DNA from: Salinispora mooreana
GTDB taxonomy: Bacteria; Actinomycetota; Actinomycetes; Mycobacteriales; Micromonosporaceae
Length of the DNA stretch: 64,000 nt
NCBI RefSeq assembly: GCF_000379065.1
Contig: NZ_KB900614.1
Span: 4,062,133 to 4,126,132, forward strand
Direction: 5' to 3'
Shown here: in pieces, positions 34,865 to 43,402 of the stretch
How positions within the stretch are numbered: the first letter of the stretch is position 1
How the letters are laid out: each line of letters begins with the position of its first letter
Position numbers and translations under genes: made by a program
Notes under the pieces: model-generated
Seen by the model: the letters and a program-made list of their open reading frames with translations, nothing else
Databases searched by the model: none
Told to the model about the DNA's origin: nothing

Positions 34865-36265
34865 ATGCCAGACATGCACCAAGATTTCAACGTATTTGGT
34901 TCGGAATCACTTCTGCTGAATCCGATGTTCGCCCGTCCAGGCGAGTCGACGGAGCTTACCCGGTTCTCGATTCCGGACGCCGCCACTTTGCCCGAGACCG
35001 CATACCAGATCGTGCACGACGAAGTGGCCATCGACGGAAATGCTCGACTTAATTTGGCGACATTTGTGGGCACGTGGATGGACGATCATGCCGAAAAACT
35101 GTTCGGGGAAACCTTCGACAGGAATCTGATCGACAAGGACGAGTATCAGGCAACCAGTGCCATAGAAAGGCGATGTTTGGTCATGCTGGCAGATCTCTGG
35201 CATGCGCGGGACCCGCGAAGCACTATCGGTGCGTCCACGACCGGTTCCTCGGAAGCGTGCATGCTGGGGGGGTTAGCGCTCAAACGTCGTTGGCAGCATG
35301 CGCGTCGCCGTGCCGGCAAGCCGACCAGTCACCCCAACCTGGTGATGTCGAGCGCGGTGCAGGTGTGTTGGAAAAAGTTTTGCAACTACTGGGATGTGGA
35401 GCCCCGAATCGTTCCAATCTGTGAAGAGCATAAGTCTTTGGACGGTCATGACCTTGCATCCTACGTGGACGAGAACACGATCGGGGTCGTCGCGATTCTT
35501 GGCGTGACGTATACCGGAATCTATGAGCCGGTCGAACACATTGCGGCCGCGCTGGACGAAATTGAGGACTCGACCGGACTTGATGTACAAATTCACGTGG
35601 ACGGAGCTACCGGTGCGTTCGTGGCGCCCTTTGTTCAGCCAGACATGGTCTGGGACTTCAGGCTCCGGAGAGTAGCGTCAATCAATGTCTCCGGACACAA
35701 ATATGGGCTGGTGTACCCCGGGCTGGGATGGGTGGTCTGGCGAGACAAGGCGGCGCTGCCCGAGGACCTAGTTTTCTGGGTGAACTACCTTGGTGGCGAA
35801 ACGCCGACGCTTGGTCTGAATTTCACCAGACCAGGAGCCCAGGTGCTATTACAGTACTATCTCTTCCTGCGCCTAGGGCGAGACGGCTTTCGGCGGGTGC
35901 AGGTCGCCATGCATGACGTCGCGCGGTATTTGTCTCAGGAGGTCGAAAAAATGCCGCACCTCGCGCTGTGGAGTGATGGTAGCGATATTCCAGTGCTGAC
36001 CTGGTGCTTGCGGAGTGGGTACACCAAGAATTGGAACCTGTACCACCTATCTGACCGCATGCGTATGAAAGGATGGCAGATCCCCACTTACGCAATGCCT
36101 GAAAATCTCACGGACCTTACGGTGCAGCGAATCGTGATTCGCAACGGGCTCAGCCGTGACCTCGCTGAGGTGTTTATTGCTGATCTTCGTGGCGAAATAG
36201 CATACCTTGACTCCCTCGGCTCCCCCATACCCGCGGTCGGTCAGCGGCCTGGTTTCCATCATTGA
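34865..36265 (+). CDS. gadB: Glutamate decarboxylase, PLP-dependent
   Basis: A 466-residue group II decarboxylase, full length for GadA/GadB. Motifs: TIGASTTGSSEACMLGGLAL, VHVDGATGAFVAPF (as IHVDGATG), and the PLP lysine in INVSGHKYGLVYPG (about residue 279). It converts glutamate to GABA, consuming a proton, in acid resistance. The gene is visibly richer in A/T third positions than its neighbours, suggesting acquisition. Its expected antiporter partner survives only as the remnant directly downstream. Confidence 0.95.
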   Translation: MPDMHQDFNVFGSESLLLNPMFARPGESTELTRFSIPDAATLPETAYQIVHDEVAIDGNARLNLATFVGTWMDDHAEKLFGETFDRNLIDKDEYQATSAIERRCLVMLADLWHARDPRSTIGASTTGSSEACMLGGLALKRRWQHARRRAGKPTSHPNLVMSSAVQVCWKKFCNYWDVEPRIVPICEEHKSLDGHDLASYVDENTIGVVAILGVTYTGIYEPVEHIAAALDEIEDSTGLDVQIHVDGATGAFVAPFVQPDMVWDFRLRRVASINVSGHKYGLVYPGLGWVVWRDKAALPEDLVFWVNYLGGETPTLGLNFTRPGAQVLLQYYLFLRLGRDGFRRVQVAMHDVARYLSQEVEKMPHLALWSDGSDIPVLTWCLRSGYTKNWNLYHLSDRMRMKGWQIPTYAMPENLTDLTVQRIVIRNGLSRDLAEVFIADLRGEIAYLDSLGSPIPAVGQRPGFHH

Positions 36266-36282
36266 TACTTTGCGAGAGCGCC

Positions 36283-36465
36283 ATGGCTCCCTCAGATAGC
36301 CCGGCGGGAAGAAAGCTCGGCGAAGATCAGTTTCCTTGGGCTGGCGATGCTCAATATCGTCGCGGTGGTCAGCCTAAGTGGTCTACCTGTGGAGGCCGAG
36401 TACGGGTTGAGTTGAGCATTTTACTATGTCTTCGCTGCCATTTCTTCCTCGTGCCAGTCTCGACC
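36283..36465 (+). pseudogene. Decayed amino-acid permease (GadC-like glutamate/GABA antiporter) N-terminal remnant
   Basis: Reading across frames gives MAPSDSPAGRKL, then in a second frame LGLAMLNIVAVVSLSGLPVEAEYGLS, a TGA, then FYYVFAAI and, after another shift, FFLVPVS. Together these spell the N-terminus of an APC/GadC permease (typical pattern LAMLN-VAVVSLRGLPAEAEYGLSSIFYY). At least two frameshifts and one stop break it. The match ends where the IS1380-like fragment begins (about 36465). Its place 18 bases after gadB fits a former gadB-gadC operon. Confidence 0.75.
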
Positions 36466-37190
36466 GTCCGGCCTCGCTTCGCGTTCTGGACGTGTAGCCA
36501 GTCGAGCACGTCGTGGGTGGCGCCGGCCGAATCGGCCCGCACCAGCAGATTCCGCCGGTACTTGGCCGGGACCTGCGCGGACGCCTCGGTCAATACGTGC
36601 AGGTGATCGGCGGTGGTGTTCGCTCCGGCGTTGTCCGGCCGGAGCTGGATGGCCAGAATCTCCCGGTGTTGTCGCAGGTGACGAGGAGAGGATGGAACCC
36701 CGAAGGTGCGTTTGTAGGTCTTGTCCGCGCCTTCCTTCTCATTGTGCGCCGCCAGCAGGGTCGCGTCGACGTCCAGGACCACCACACCGGCCCCGACGTC
36801 CCGACCCGCGGCACGAGCGGCCGGTAGCCGGTCGAACAACGACCACACCCGCGTCCGGACCTTCGCCCGCGCCCGGGCGATCCGCCGCACCCGCATCGGG
36901 TCGACCTCGTCGAGAGCTCGCCAGCACGTCGCCGGCGAGGCTACCCGGCCGAACACGTCCGCCTGATGCCGGACCACGTCGATGTCGGCGATCGCCTCAC
37001 CACCGTCAGCGATCATCACCGCGAGATCGGCCAGGACACGGCCCCGGTACCTGCCCGGCGTGAAACCCCGACGCGCCACCGCCTGCGCCAACGCCCCGGT
37101 CAGGCAGTCCTGTCAGCGAGAGCCCGCAGCAACACCGTCCCGGCGTGCGACACCACACCACGGCCACCGACCTCGACGGACAATCCTCTG
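36466..37190 (-). pseudogene. IS1380-family transposase fragment, frameshifted and truncated
   Basis: The transposase N-terminal half is recognisable: VEVGGRGVVSHAGTVLLRALADRT in one frame, then ALAQAVARRGFTPGRYRGRVLADLAVMIADGG, VVVLDVDATLLAAHNEKEGA, DKTYKRTFG and LLVRADSAGATHDVLDWLH in another. A missing base at about 37106-37112 (ACTGCCTG where ACTGGCCTG is expected) causes the shift. Homology stops at GRTVE, leaving roughly 235 of the usual 450 or so residues. It lacks the C-terminal catalytic part and must be inactive. Confidence 0.82.
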
Positions 37191-37384
37191 GACCAATCGG
37201 TACTCTGCACCTACGAGGTGCCTTCCGCGCGTGGACTCTGAACGACTCGACACCGGTCAGTTTCCCTTACGCGGCAAGGCACTTCGCCGTCTCTGCAGAC
37301 CCTTCCCAACCCTCAAGATCACAACAGTCGTGAAAGACCGAGGCTAAGGCACCACCGCCGACTTCGACAGAGGCCTTGGTAGCG

Positions 37385-38134
37385 CTAGTGACGCAGGCCA
37401 ACGTCCTCCGGTGCTTGCAGGCACTCCGCCAGCAGGGCCACGATGTCGAGCCAGGCCCGCTGCGCGTGCCGCTGGTGGTAGCCGACGCCGGGGAGCAGAG
37501 TCTGGTCGGCCCCCAGCGGTGGGTGGTGGAAGGCGTGCAGGGCGCCGCCGTAGACAACGAGGCGCCAATCGATCTCCGCGGCCTGCATCTCGGCGGTGAA
37601 CGCGTCCCGTTGGGCCGGCGATACGATCGGGTCTTCCGACCCGACCCCGGCCCACACCGGGCAGCGAATGTGCGCCGCCTCGCCCGGCCGGCCTGTGGTC
37701 ATTGCGTTAATCGTTCCGATTCCGCGCAGATTGGCGGCGTCGCGGCCGAGTTCCAGCACGATGGCTCCCCCGATGCCGTAGCCGATGGCGGCGATCCGGT
37801 CCGGGTCGGTCCGTGGTTCGGCGCGCAGCACGTCAAGCGCCGCGTGGCCGATGCCCCGCATCCGGTCGGGGTCAGCGAGCAGCGGAGTCAGGCGCGCCAG
37901 CATCTCCTGGGGGTCGGTGAACCAACGTCCGCCATGAATGTCGAAGGCCAGCGCCACGTACCCCAACTCCGCGAGGGCGTCGGCCCGGCGGCGCTGAAAG
38001 TCGTTGAGCCCCGGCCCCTCAGGTCCCATCAGGACCGCTGGTCGGCGGTCGACGCCGACGGGCAGAGCGAGGTGCCCGATCATCGTCAGGCCGTCGGCAG
38101 GGTACTCGACCGTTCTCGTCGTGATGGACGTCAT
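37385..38134 (-). CDS. Dienelactone hydrolase family protein
   Basis: A 249-residue alpha/beta-hydrolase. The acid and histidine of the triad are visible in AGVGSEDPIVSPAQR and VVYGGALHAFHHP. The nucleophile elbow reads IGYGIGGAI, where classical dienelactone hydrolases have GYCFGG, so a Gly occupies the nucleophile position. I cannot tell whether this is normal for its subfamily or a loss of function. It lies inside the accessory patch but has composition like the chromosome. Confidence 0.85.
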   Translation of the reverse strand: MTSITTRTVEYPADGLTMIGHLALPVGVDRRPAVLMGPEGPGLNDFQRRRADALAELGYVALAFDIHGGRWFTDPQEMLARLTPLLADPDRMRGIGHAALDVLRAEPRTDPDRIAAIGYGIGGAIVLELGRDAANLRGIGTINAMTTGRPGEAAHIRCPVWAGVGSEDPIVSPAQRDAFTAEMQAAEIDWRLVVYGGALHAFHHPPLGADQTLLPGVGYHQRHAQRAWLDIVALLAECLQAPEDVGLRH

Positions 38135-38559
38135 GAAGCCGGACTATAGCGATCGTCGATCCCGGCCAGGCAGATGTTTCGCCGTTGGCAGATCAGCCGA
38201 CGGCGTAGGCTGTCGTGGTTCATGTCAGCACTTCCAGTCAGGGCTACCCCGACCGACCTACTCGACGGCCTGGGACTGCCCCGGGTTTGGTTGACTCGTG
38301 GGTTTGCGTGGTTCAGGCCGTGTGCGGGCTGTTGTGATCAAGAATCGGCCGAACAACTGCGTCAACGTTCCCGGCTGCACCGGGTAGCGACCCGTGCTAC
38401 TCGGATTCACGAGGGGCCCCGTTCCACCGCTCGCCGGTAAGGACGGGTCCACTGGGCGACCTCCGCACACCTACCGCCCCGCAGCCCATTCACGCCGAAT
38501 CCCTGGTTGACCTGGAACGCGGTGAGAAGCTCCCGAACTCCGGCCCGGACAGGCCGTCG
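38135..38559. other. Non-coding stretch in the accessory region
   Basis: No convincing protein-like frame. The right end leads into the amidase remnant with residues such as SLVDLERGEKLPNS that I could not assign. It looks like decayed sequence. Confidence 0.35.
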
Positions 38560-38850
38560 ATGGCCGGACCCTGCCCAGGCGCCGACGTGGTGCGGCAGAT
38601 CAGAACGGGCCAGGCTTCCAGCCGCGAGGTGGTGCAGGCACATCTGCGACGGGATTGACGAGATCAATCCCGTCGTGAACGCCCTCACCGCCGTACTCGA
38701 CGAGCAGGCACTGGCCGCTGCGGACGCGGCCGACCAGGCGTTGCGGTGCGGCGAAGAGCCCGGGCCACTGTGCGGCACACCCATGACGGTAAAAGAGAAC
38801 ATCGACGTCGCCGGCTCCGCAACGACACAGGGTATCGCCGGAACCATTGA
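38560..38850 (+). pseudogene. Amidase N-terminal remnant with frameshift
   Basis: The frame from ATG 38560 gives ADVVRQIRTGQASSREVVQA, HLRR; then an extra G at 38651-38653 shifts to IDEINPVVNALTAVLDEQAL, and PLCGTPMTVKENIDVAGSAT follows. This is the N-terminal region of the amidase signature family, including the catalytic lysine segment TVKENIDVAG. The match stops before the Ser-Ser-Lys GGSSGG core, so only about 95 of some 450 residues remain. Confidence 0.75.
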
Positions 38851-38874
38851 CGTCTGCGATGAGAGCGGTGGAGT

Positions 38875-39381
38875 TCAGACGAGGCCCCCGGTGAGGAAAT
38901 GAAGGGCGAGCCAGCTCACGAACGCCAGTAGCGCGAACCGCCGCAGCCACACCCAACCCGTGACCTTCCGGGCCGGCTCGCCGGGCTTGCGGCGCTGCGT
39001 ACCGAACCACAACCAGACGTGCTCGGACAGGGTGTCACCGTCGCGACTGTTCAGCACCGCCGTCACCTCGACCACCCCGAAGTACAGGAGCCAGACGATC
39101 CATGCGGCCGTGTAGTTTCCCAGGCCGAAGGAGAGCCCGGCGACGGCACCGAGGAGAGCGCCGCCCGCGATGAACGGGAGGACGCGGCTCACCTCATCAC
39201 CGCGCAGGTAGACCTCCGCATGTGCGCTGCCTCCCAACCGGTCATGGGAGACGGCGGCGGCCTTGCCGCGTGGGGCGCATTCGAGGCAGCCACCGTCATG
39301 GTCGGCGTGGGTGTTAATATAGGCGGTTCTTCGTATTTTCTCAAGCCTTGTGTCGTGTTCGGACACCAGTTTTGGCGTCAA
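38875..39381 (-). CDS. Small hypothetical membrane protein
   Basis: Up to 168 residues with three hydrophobic segments (LPFIAGGALLGAVAGLSFGL, then AAWIVWLLYFGVVEVTAVL, and FALLAFVSWLALHFL). Family unknown to me. The start is unsettled: TTG 39381 is the longest, and later GTG codons would still keep the membrane part. It is in the accessory region, converging with the amidase remnant, and could be phage- or island-derived. Confidence 0.5.
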   Translation of the reverse strand: MTPKLVSEHDTRLEKIRRTAYINTHADHDGGCLECAPRGKAAAVSHDRLGGSAHAEVYLRGDEVSRVLPFIAGGALLGAVAGLSFGLGNYTAAWIVWLLYFGVVEVTAVLNSRDGDTLSEHVWLWFGTQRRKPGEPARKVTGWVWLRRFALLAFVSWLALHFLTGGLV

Positions 39382-39472
39382 CCATGGTCGCCGATGTTGG
39401 AATGTACGAAAACGCTATCGGCGTTGTCGCCCTGGTAGCCCGCTAACGGGAGAAACTGATCCTCAGTTGAAA

Positions 39473-39478
39473 TAGGCT
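39473..39478 (+). promoter_or_regulatory. -10 element (TAGGCT) of a leaderless promoter for the NUDIX gene
   Basis: TAGGCT ends six bases before ATG 39485 with no room for a ribosome binding site, matching the arrangement seen before the aminotransferase and GT4 genes. Confidence 0.45.
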
Positions 39479-39484
39479 GCGCAC

Positions 39485-40393
39485 ATGGCGGTGCGAGTGG
39501 ACGTACGAATCGCAGGTGTGATCTTGGTCGATCCTCAGGGTCGGTTGTTGTTGCAGCTTCGGGACGGCAACACCCGGGTGGATCCGCACCGATGGTCCCT
39601 ACCTGGTGGTCACCTGGATCCGGGCGAGGATCCACTGGCAGCGGCCCATCGGGAGCTCTACGAGGAGACCGGTCTCAAAGTCGATGAGCTGCGCCTGTTC
39701 TGGCGGGGCCTGGCTCCGGCGGGGCGACTCCCCGGCACGGTCGGCGAGTTTTCAATCTTTTACGCGCCGACCAACGCCAGCGATGCGGATGTGGTGTGTG
39801 GGGAGGGGGCGGCGATGCGATTCGTTGACCGGGTTGACGTGCTTACCCTGGAGTTCGGGCGGGCTTACGCGGAGATCGTGCCGCGCTTCCTGGGCTCCGC
39901 GGAGTACCAGCAGTTCAGAGGACGGGAGCTTCGTCGTCCTGGTAGCGCCCTGACCGCGTTGTCGAACCTGGCCCCGGGCCCATACCGGGGGCCCAGTGGG
40001 GCGGCCCCGAGCCCAGACCGGGGGTCAGTGGTGCGGCCCGGCACTCTCCCGTTACCCGGTGAGCAGCAGCGTGGCCGGGGTGGCGAGCAGGAGGAACGGG
40101 CCGAAGGGCAGGTGGCTGGACCAGCGGGCCCGCCCGGTGGCGAGCAGCGCCAGGGCGGTCACGGCGGCGAGGGTGAAGGCGAGCAGCAGCCCGAGCACCA
40201 GAAACGGCCAGCCGTGCCAGCCCAGGAGCAGACCCACCCCCACCGCGAGCTTCGCGTCGCCGAGCCCGAAGCCCCGCCGGCCGAGCAGGAGGGTGCTGGT
40301 GGCGAAGAGCAGGCCCAGGCCGAGCCCGGCGGCGGTGGCGCGCAGCCAGGGGGCGTACCCGGTGTCGAGGGTCGCGGCCAGTCCGAGCAGTAG
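39485..40393 (+). CDS. NUDIX hydrolase with abnormal readthrough C-terminus
   Basis: The NUDIX domain spans residues 1-150: a complete box GGHLDPGEDPLAAAHRELYE followed by ETGL (GX5EX7REUXEEXGU pattern). It hydrolyses nucleoside diphosphate derivatives with Mg2+. The frame does not stop at the usual length; it continues to 40393, the last 340 bases lying antisense over the prepilin peptidase gene and encoding Gln/Gly-rich sequence. The functional gene probably ended near 39950, where another frame has a stop, so the tail may reflect a small frameshift or stop loss. Confidence 0.8.
   Translation: MAVRVDVRIAGVILVDPQGRLLLQLRDGNTRVDPHRWSLPGGHLDPGEDPLAAAHRELYEETGLKVDELRLFWRGLAPAGRLPGTVGEFSIFYAPTNASDADVVCGEGAAMRFVDRVDVLTLEFGRAYAEIVPRFLGSAEYQQFRGRELRRPGSALTALSNLAPGPYRGPSGAAPSPDRGSVVRPGTLPLPGEQQRGRGGEQEERAEGQVAGPAGPPGGEQRQGGHGGEGEGEQQPEHQKRPAVPAQEQTHPHRELRVAEPEAPPAEQEGAGGEEQAQAEPGGGGAQPGGVPGVEGRGQSEQ
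39972..40042. repeat. Imperfect tandem GC-rich repeat / hairpin after the NUDIX domain
   Basis: Two similar units of about 34 bases (sharing GCCCA-ACCGGGGG-CAGTGG-GCGGCCC) follow one another. The first also folds back (GGCCCCGG with CCGGGGGCC). It looks like a former terminator region downstream of the NUDIX gene. Confidence 0.5.
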
Positions 40394-40801
40394 CCAGGTG
40401 CCGAGCGTGGCGGGGCCGGTGAGGCGGTCCGGCAGCCGGTGCACCGCGGCGTCAACGAAGGCGAGCGGCACCGCCCAGCCGAGCCACCAGGCCGCCGCGG
40501 CCAGCTCGAGGACGGGCCCCCCGGCCAACAGCAGCGTCAGGCCGGCGGCGAGCGCGGCGACCTCCACCGTGCCGGGTGGGGGGCCGATCCGCGCGCCGCA
40601 CCCGCTGCACCGGGCGCGCGGCCCGATCGCCGGCCCCGGCTGGGTCAGGCTGATCGGGGCGCCACAGGCGTCGCAGCCGAGCCGGGCCGTGACCCCCACC
40701 GGTACGGAGTGCCGTACGGCGGCGAGCCGGAGCACCGGGGTGACCGCGAGCGCGGCCAGCAGTGAGCGGGGTGAGGCACGGCGGGAACCCGTCACCGTCA
40801 T
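40052..40801 (-). CDS. Prepilin peptidase, A24 family (second copy)
   Basis: A 249-residue membrane aspartyl protease with four cysteines in two CxxC pairs (CDAC, CSGC) and both catalytic aspartates (FVDAAVHRLPDRL and GFGLGDAKL). ATG 40801 is preceded by GGAG six bases upstream, which decides the start over ATG 40813. It lies divergent from the Flp/Tad pilus operon and is the natural processing enzyme for its pilin and pseudopilins. Confidence 0.9.
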   Translation of the reverse strand: MTVTGSRRASPRSLLAALAVTPVLRLAAVRHSVPVGVTARLGCDACGAPISLTQPGPAIGPRARCSGCGARIGPPPGTVEVAALAAGLTLLLAGGPVLELAAAAWWLGWAVPLAFVDAAVHRLPDRLTGPATLGTWLLLGLAATLDTGYAPWLRATAAGLGLGLLFATSTLLLGRRGFGLGDAKLAVGVGLLLGWHGWPFLVLGLLLAFTLAAVTALALLATGRARWSSHLPFGPFLLLATPATLLLTG

Positions 40802-41158
40802 GTCGAACTCCATCGACTGAACACGGAAAGTAGTTGTTGGGCGGCTCTTCGGTCTCGACTGACCTGACCCGAGGGCTCCACGCCCCACCACCTCCCATTA
40901 CTTAGCGTGTTCACCTGAATTGCCCCTGTTGCATCGGCTGTCGTCAGCCTATGCTCGCCCATTGAGTGCAATGCAACCCTGCAACCATTCGATCAAGAAA
41001 CTGCGGGCGGGGTGGGAGTCATCTTTCTTACAAGTCGGTAACGGTAAATGCGGATGCCTTGTCTGGGGCCCGGATGGCAGCATCTGGCCGCGCTTCCGCA
41101 TGTCCGGATTCACCGGGGAGTGACCGCCCGGTGGAGGTCGACGAGGAGGGTCGGGACA
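40802..41158. promoter_or_regulatory. Divergent promoter region between prepilin peptidase and the pilus operon
   Basis: About 350 bases, locally A/T-richer than the surroundings (stretches such as ACGGAAAGTAGTTGTTGG and CATCTTTCTTACAAG), as expected for promoters driving both directions. The ribosome binding site GGAGGG of the lipoprotein gene lies at its right end. No operator dyad stood out. Confidence 0.5.
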
Positions 41159-41725
41159 GTGCGAGGAAGGATGCTCAGGGGCGTGTCGGCGTACCTGATG
41201 GTGGGCGCGCTGTGGGGTGCCGTGGCCGGCTGCGGTACCGGCCGGGAAGCGCCGGTCGAGGCGGTGGGCGTAATTGATCAACCTGCCCCGACATCGGGGG
41301 GAGTAGCCGAGCGAAATGCTCGGAAAGCCGCGCTCGCCGCCTATTCCGGATATCTCGCTGTGACGCAGGAAGCGAGTGGCGACAGCGACCCACACCACCC
41401 GGAACTCACCACCTACCTGGCCGACCCGTTGTTGACGCGGGTTCGGTTCACCATCCGCACCGCCAAAGAGCACGGCGCCATCCGCATCGGCACCCTCCGT
41501 TCGGACCCCGTCGTGACCGCCGTGGACCTCGCGGGTGTCCCGGCCACCGTCGAGATCCAGGACTGCCTGGACGCGACTGACTGGCGGCTGGTCTACGCGG
41601 AAGACGAGCGGGTCGTGCCCGGTAGCGAGAGCACCCGGCATCTGGCCACCGTGACCGCAGCCCGATACCCGGACGGCCGCTGGCTGATCAACACCGGCGC
41701 CTCCCATGAGGACCAGCCATGCTGA
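41159..41725 (+). CDS. Lipoprotein, first gene of the Flp/Tad pilus operon
   Basis: A 188-residue protein with a lipoprotein signal: basic start, hydrophobic MVGALWGAVAGC with the lipobox cysteine at about residue 25. The mature part (EIQDCLDATDWRLVYAEDER) has a small NTF2-like or hypothetical fold that I cannot name. GTG 41159 follows GGAGGG. It overlaps the next gene by 7 bases, so it belongs to the pilus operon. Role unknown, possibly an outer-surface assembly factor. Confidence 0.78.
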   Translation: MRGRMLRGVSAYLMVGALWGAVAGCGTGREAPVEAVGVIDQPAPTSGGVAERNARKAALAAYSGYLAVTQEASGDSDPHHPELTTYLADPLLTRVRFTIRTAKEHGAIRIGTLRSDPVVTAVDLAGVPATVEIQDCLDATDWRLVYAEDERVVPGSESTRHLATVTAARYPDGRWLINTGASHEDQPC

Positions 41726-42744
41726 CCCGGGCCGCCCGATCTCGGCGCACCCCGCTGCCGGCGCTGATCTCCACCGGGCTGGCAGCGCTGATCATCACCA
41801 GCCTGGCCGCCGCCGCGGCACCGGCCGCCGCTGCGCTGCCCGTTGTCGCTGTTCCAGCCACCGCCGCACCGGCCGTTGTCGCCGTGCCGCCCGTTGCCGC
41901 CGCGTCGGCCGCCGATCCGCCGGATGTGATCTGCCCACCCTCGCAGACCACCTGCGAGGTCTGGGACGACGAGCCCGGTGACGGCGGTGGCCCGGGAGAT
42001 GGTGGCCCCGGTGACGGCGGTGGCGGTGGCGGCGCGACGTGCCGGTGGGACGGCGAGGTCATCCCCTGCTACGACGAGGTGCTCGGCTGGTTCCACAACG
42101 GCGACGGCTGCTACTACAAGCTGATCGAGCCCCGGCCCGAGGGTACCCCGGACGGCTTCGACTGGTATGTGCTGACCTGCAACGGGGGCGACCTCGGTTC
42201 GCAGCGGACGGAGCTGCTCGACGCCCCGCCGCCCGGCTTCGGCACCCCGCCCGACCCGGCGGAACTGGCCCGGGCGGCGCTCGCCTCGATCGACCTGCTC
42301 CCGCCGCGGGTGGCCGTCGCCCCCCGCCGGCACATCGGCTCCGGGCTGGTCGGCCTGCCGGTGTGGATGTGGGCCAGCACGGCCGGATCCGGCCAGCCCC
42401 GCCACTATTTCGGCCCGCAGCAGGCCTCCGCCAGCGACCGGGGGTTGACCGTTCAGATCGCGGCGGAAGTCACCCGGGTGAGCTGGGACATGGGCAACGG
42501 CACCACGGTGACCTGCTCCGGGGCCGGAACGGCGTACGAGTCGGATAGCCCACTGGCCGGAAAGCGCTCCCCGGACTGCGGCTACCACAGTGGCTACCCG
42601 GAGGCCGGCACGTACCAGATCCAGGCGACCACGCACTGGACGGTGAGCTGGAGCGGCGGCGGCGAGAGCGACAGCTTCGAGGTCACCCGGACCAGCGGCA
42701 CCGTGACGATCGAGATCGATGAGCTTCAGGTGGTAACCCAGTGA
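41719..42744 (+). CDS. Secreted protein of the pilus operon
   Basis: A 341-residue protein with a Sec signal (RRTPLPALISTGLAALIITS), an Ala/Val/Pro-rich segment, a Gly/Asp-rich spacer (about residues 90-106) and a C-terminal domain with beta character and cysteines (VSWDMGNGTTVTCSGAGTAY). That segment resembles PKD-like domains. It overlaps both neighbours. It could be a surface-exposed component of the pilus machinery; no enzymatic motif is visible. Confidence 0.78.
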   Translation: MLTRAARSRRTPLPALISTGLAALIITSLAAAAAPAAAALPVVAVPATAAPAVVAVPPVAAASAADPPDVICPPSQTTCEVWDDEPGDGGGPGDGGPGDGGGGGGATCRWDGEVIPCYDEVLGWFHNGDGCYYKLIEPRPEGTPDGFDWYVLTCNGGDLGSQRTELLDAPPPGFGTPPDPAELARAALASIDLLPPRVAVAPRRHIGSGLVGLPVWMWASTAGSGQPRHYFGPQQASASDRGLTVQIAAEVTRVSWDMGNGTTVTCSGAGTAYESDSPLAGKRSPDCGYHSGYPEAGTYQIQATTHWTVSWSGGGESDSFEVTRTSGTVTIEIDELQVVTQ

Positions 42745-43400
42745 GCCTCGCGACCAGCAACGCGGCGGCGACAGCCGACGCCCCGATCACCCCGCCCAAG
42801 GTGCTCCGGCAGCGCCGGATGCGCCCCGGCCTGCTCGGCCTCGCGGTCCTCCTGATCGCCCTCGGCGGCCTCGGTTCGGCCTTCGCCGTCAACGCGGTCC
42901 GCGCCACCGGCAGCTACCTGGCGGTGGCCCGACCGGTCGAGGTCGGCCGCGTGGTCAGCGCCGACGACCTGGTGACCGTGCAGGTCGCCGGTGGGGCGGG
43001 GCTCTCCCCGGTGCCGGCCGGGCAGCAGGGCGATGTTCTCGGGAAGCGGGCGAAGGTGTCGCTCGTCCCCGGAACGCTGCTCACCATGGAACAGCTCACC
43101 GACAAACCGCTGCTCGCCGCCGGCCAGCAGCAGCTCTCGGTGGGCCTGGACCTGGCCCAGGCACCGGCCCGCCGACTGCACCCCGGGGACAAGGTGTCGC
43201 TGGTCAGCACCCCGGCCGGCAACGACGACCGGTCGGTCACCACGGCGACCCGGTTCGAGGCCACCGTGATCGACGCCAGCATCGTCGGAAACGACGACGA
43301 GATGGTGGTCTACCTGGCGCTCGCCGTACGGGACGTGCCGGCGGTGGCGGCGCTGGTGGCCCAGGACCGGATCGCCGTCGTGCTCACCGAGGCGGCCTGA
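42741..43400 (+). CDS. SAF domain protein, CpaB/RcpC-like pilus assembly factor
   Basis: A 219-residue protein with one N-terminal transmembrane helix (about 30-52) and a SAF domain (YLAVARPVEVGRVVSADDLV, GKRAKVSLVPGTLLTMEQL), as in CpaB/RcpC, the periplasmic factors of Flp pili. Starts at GTG 42741, overlapping the previous stop (GTGA). It links the inner-membrane platform to the external pilus in Gram-negative relatives; in this monoderm its role may be periplasm-like stabilisation. Confidence 0.87.
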   Translation: MSLATSNAAATADAPITPPKVLRQRRMRPGLLGLAVLLIALGGLGSAFAVNAVRATGSYLAVARPVEVGRVVSADDLVTVQVAGGAGLSPVPAGQQGDVLGKRAKVSLVPGTLLTMEQLTDKPLLAAGQQQLSVGLDLAQAPARRLHPGDKVSLVSTPAGNDDRSVTTATRFEATVIDASIVGNDDEMVVYLALAVRDVPAVAALVAQDRIAVVLTEAA

Positions 43401-43402
43401 GC

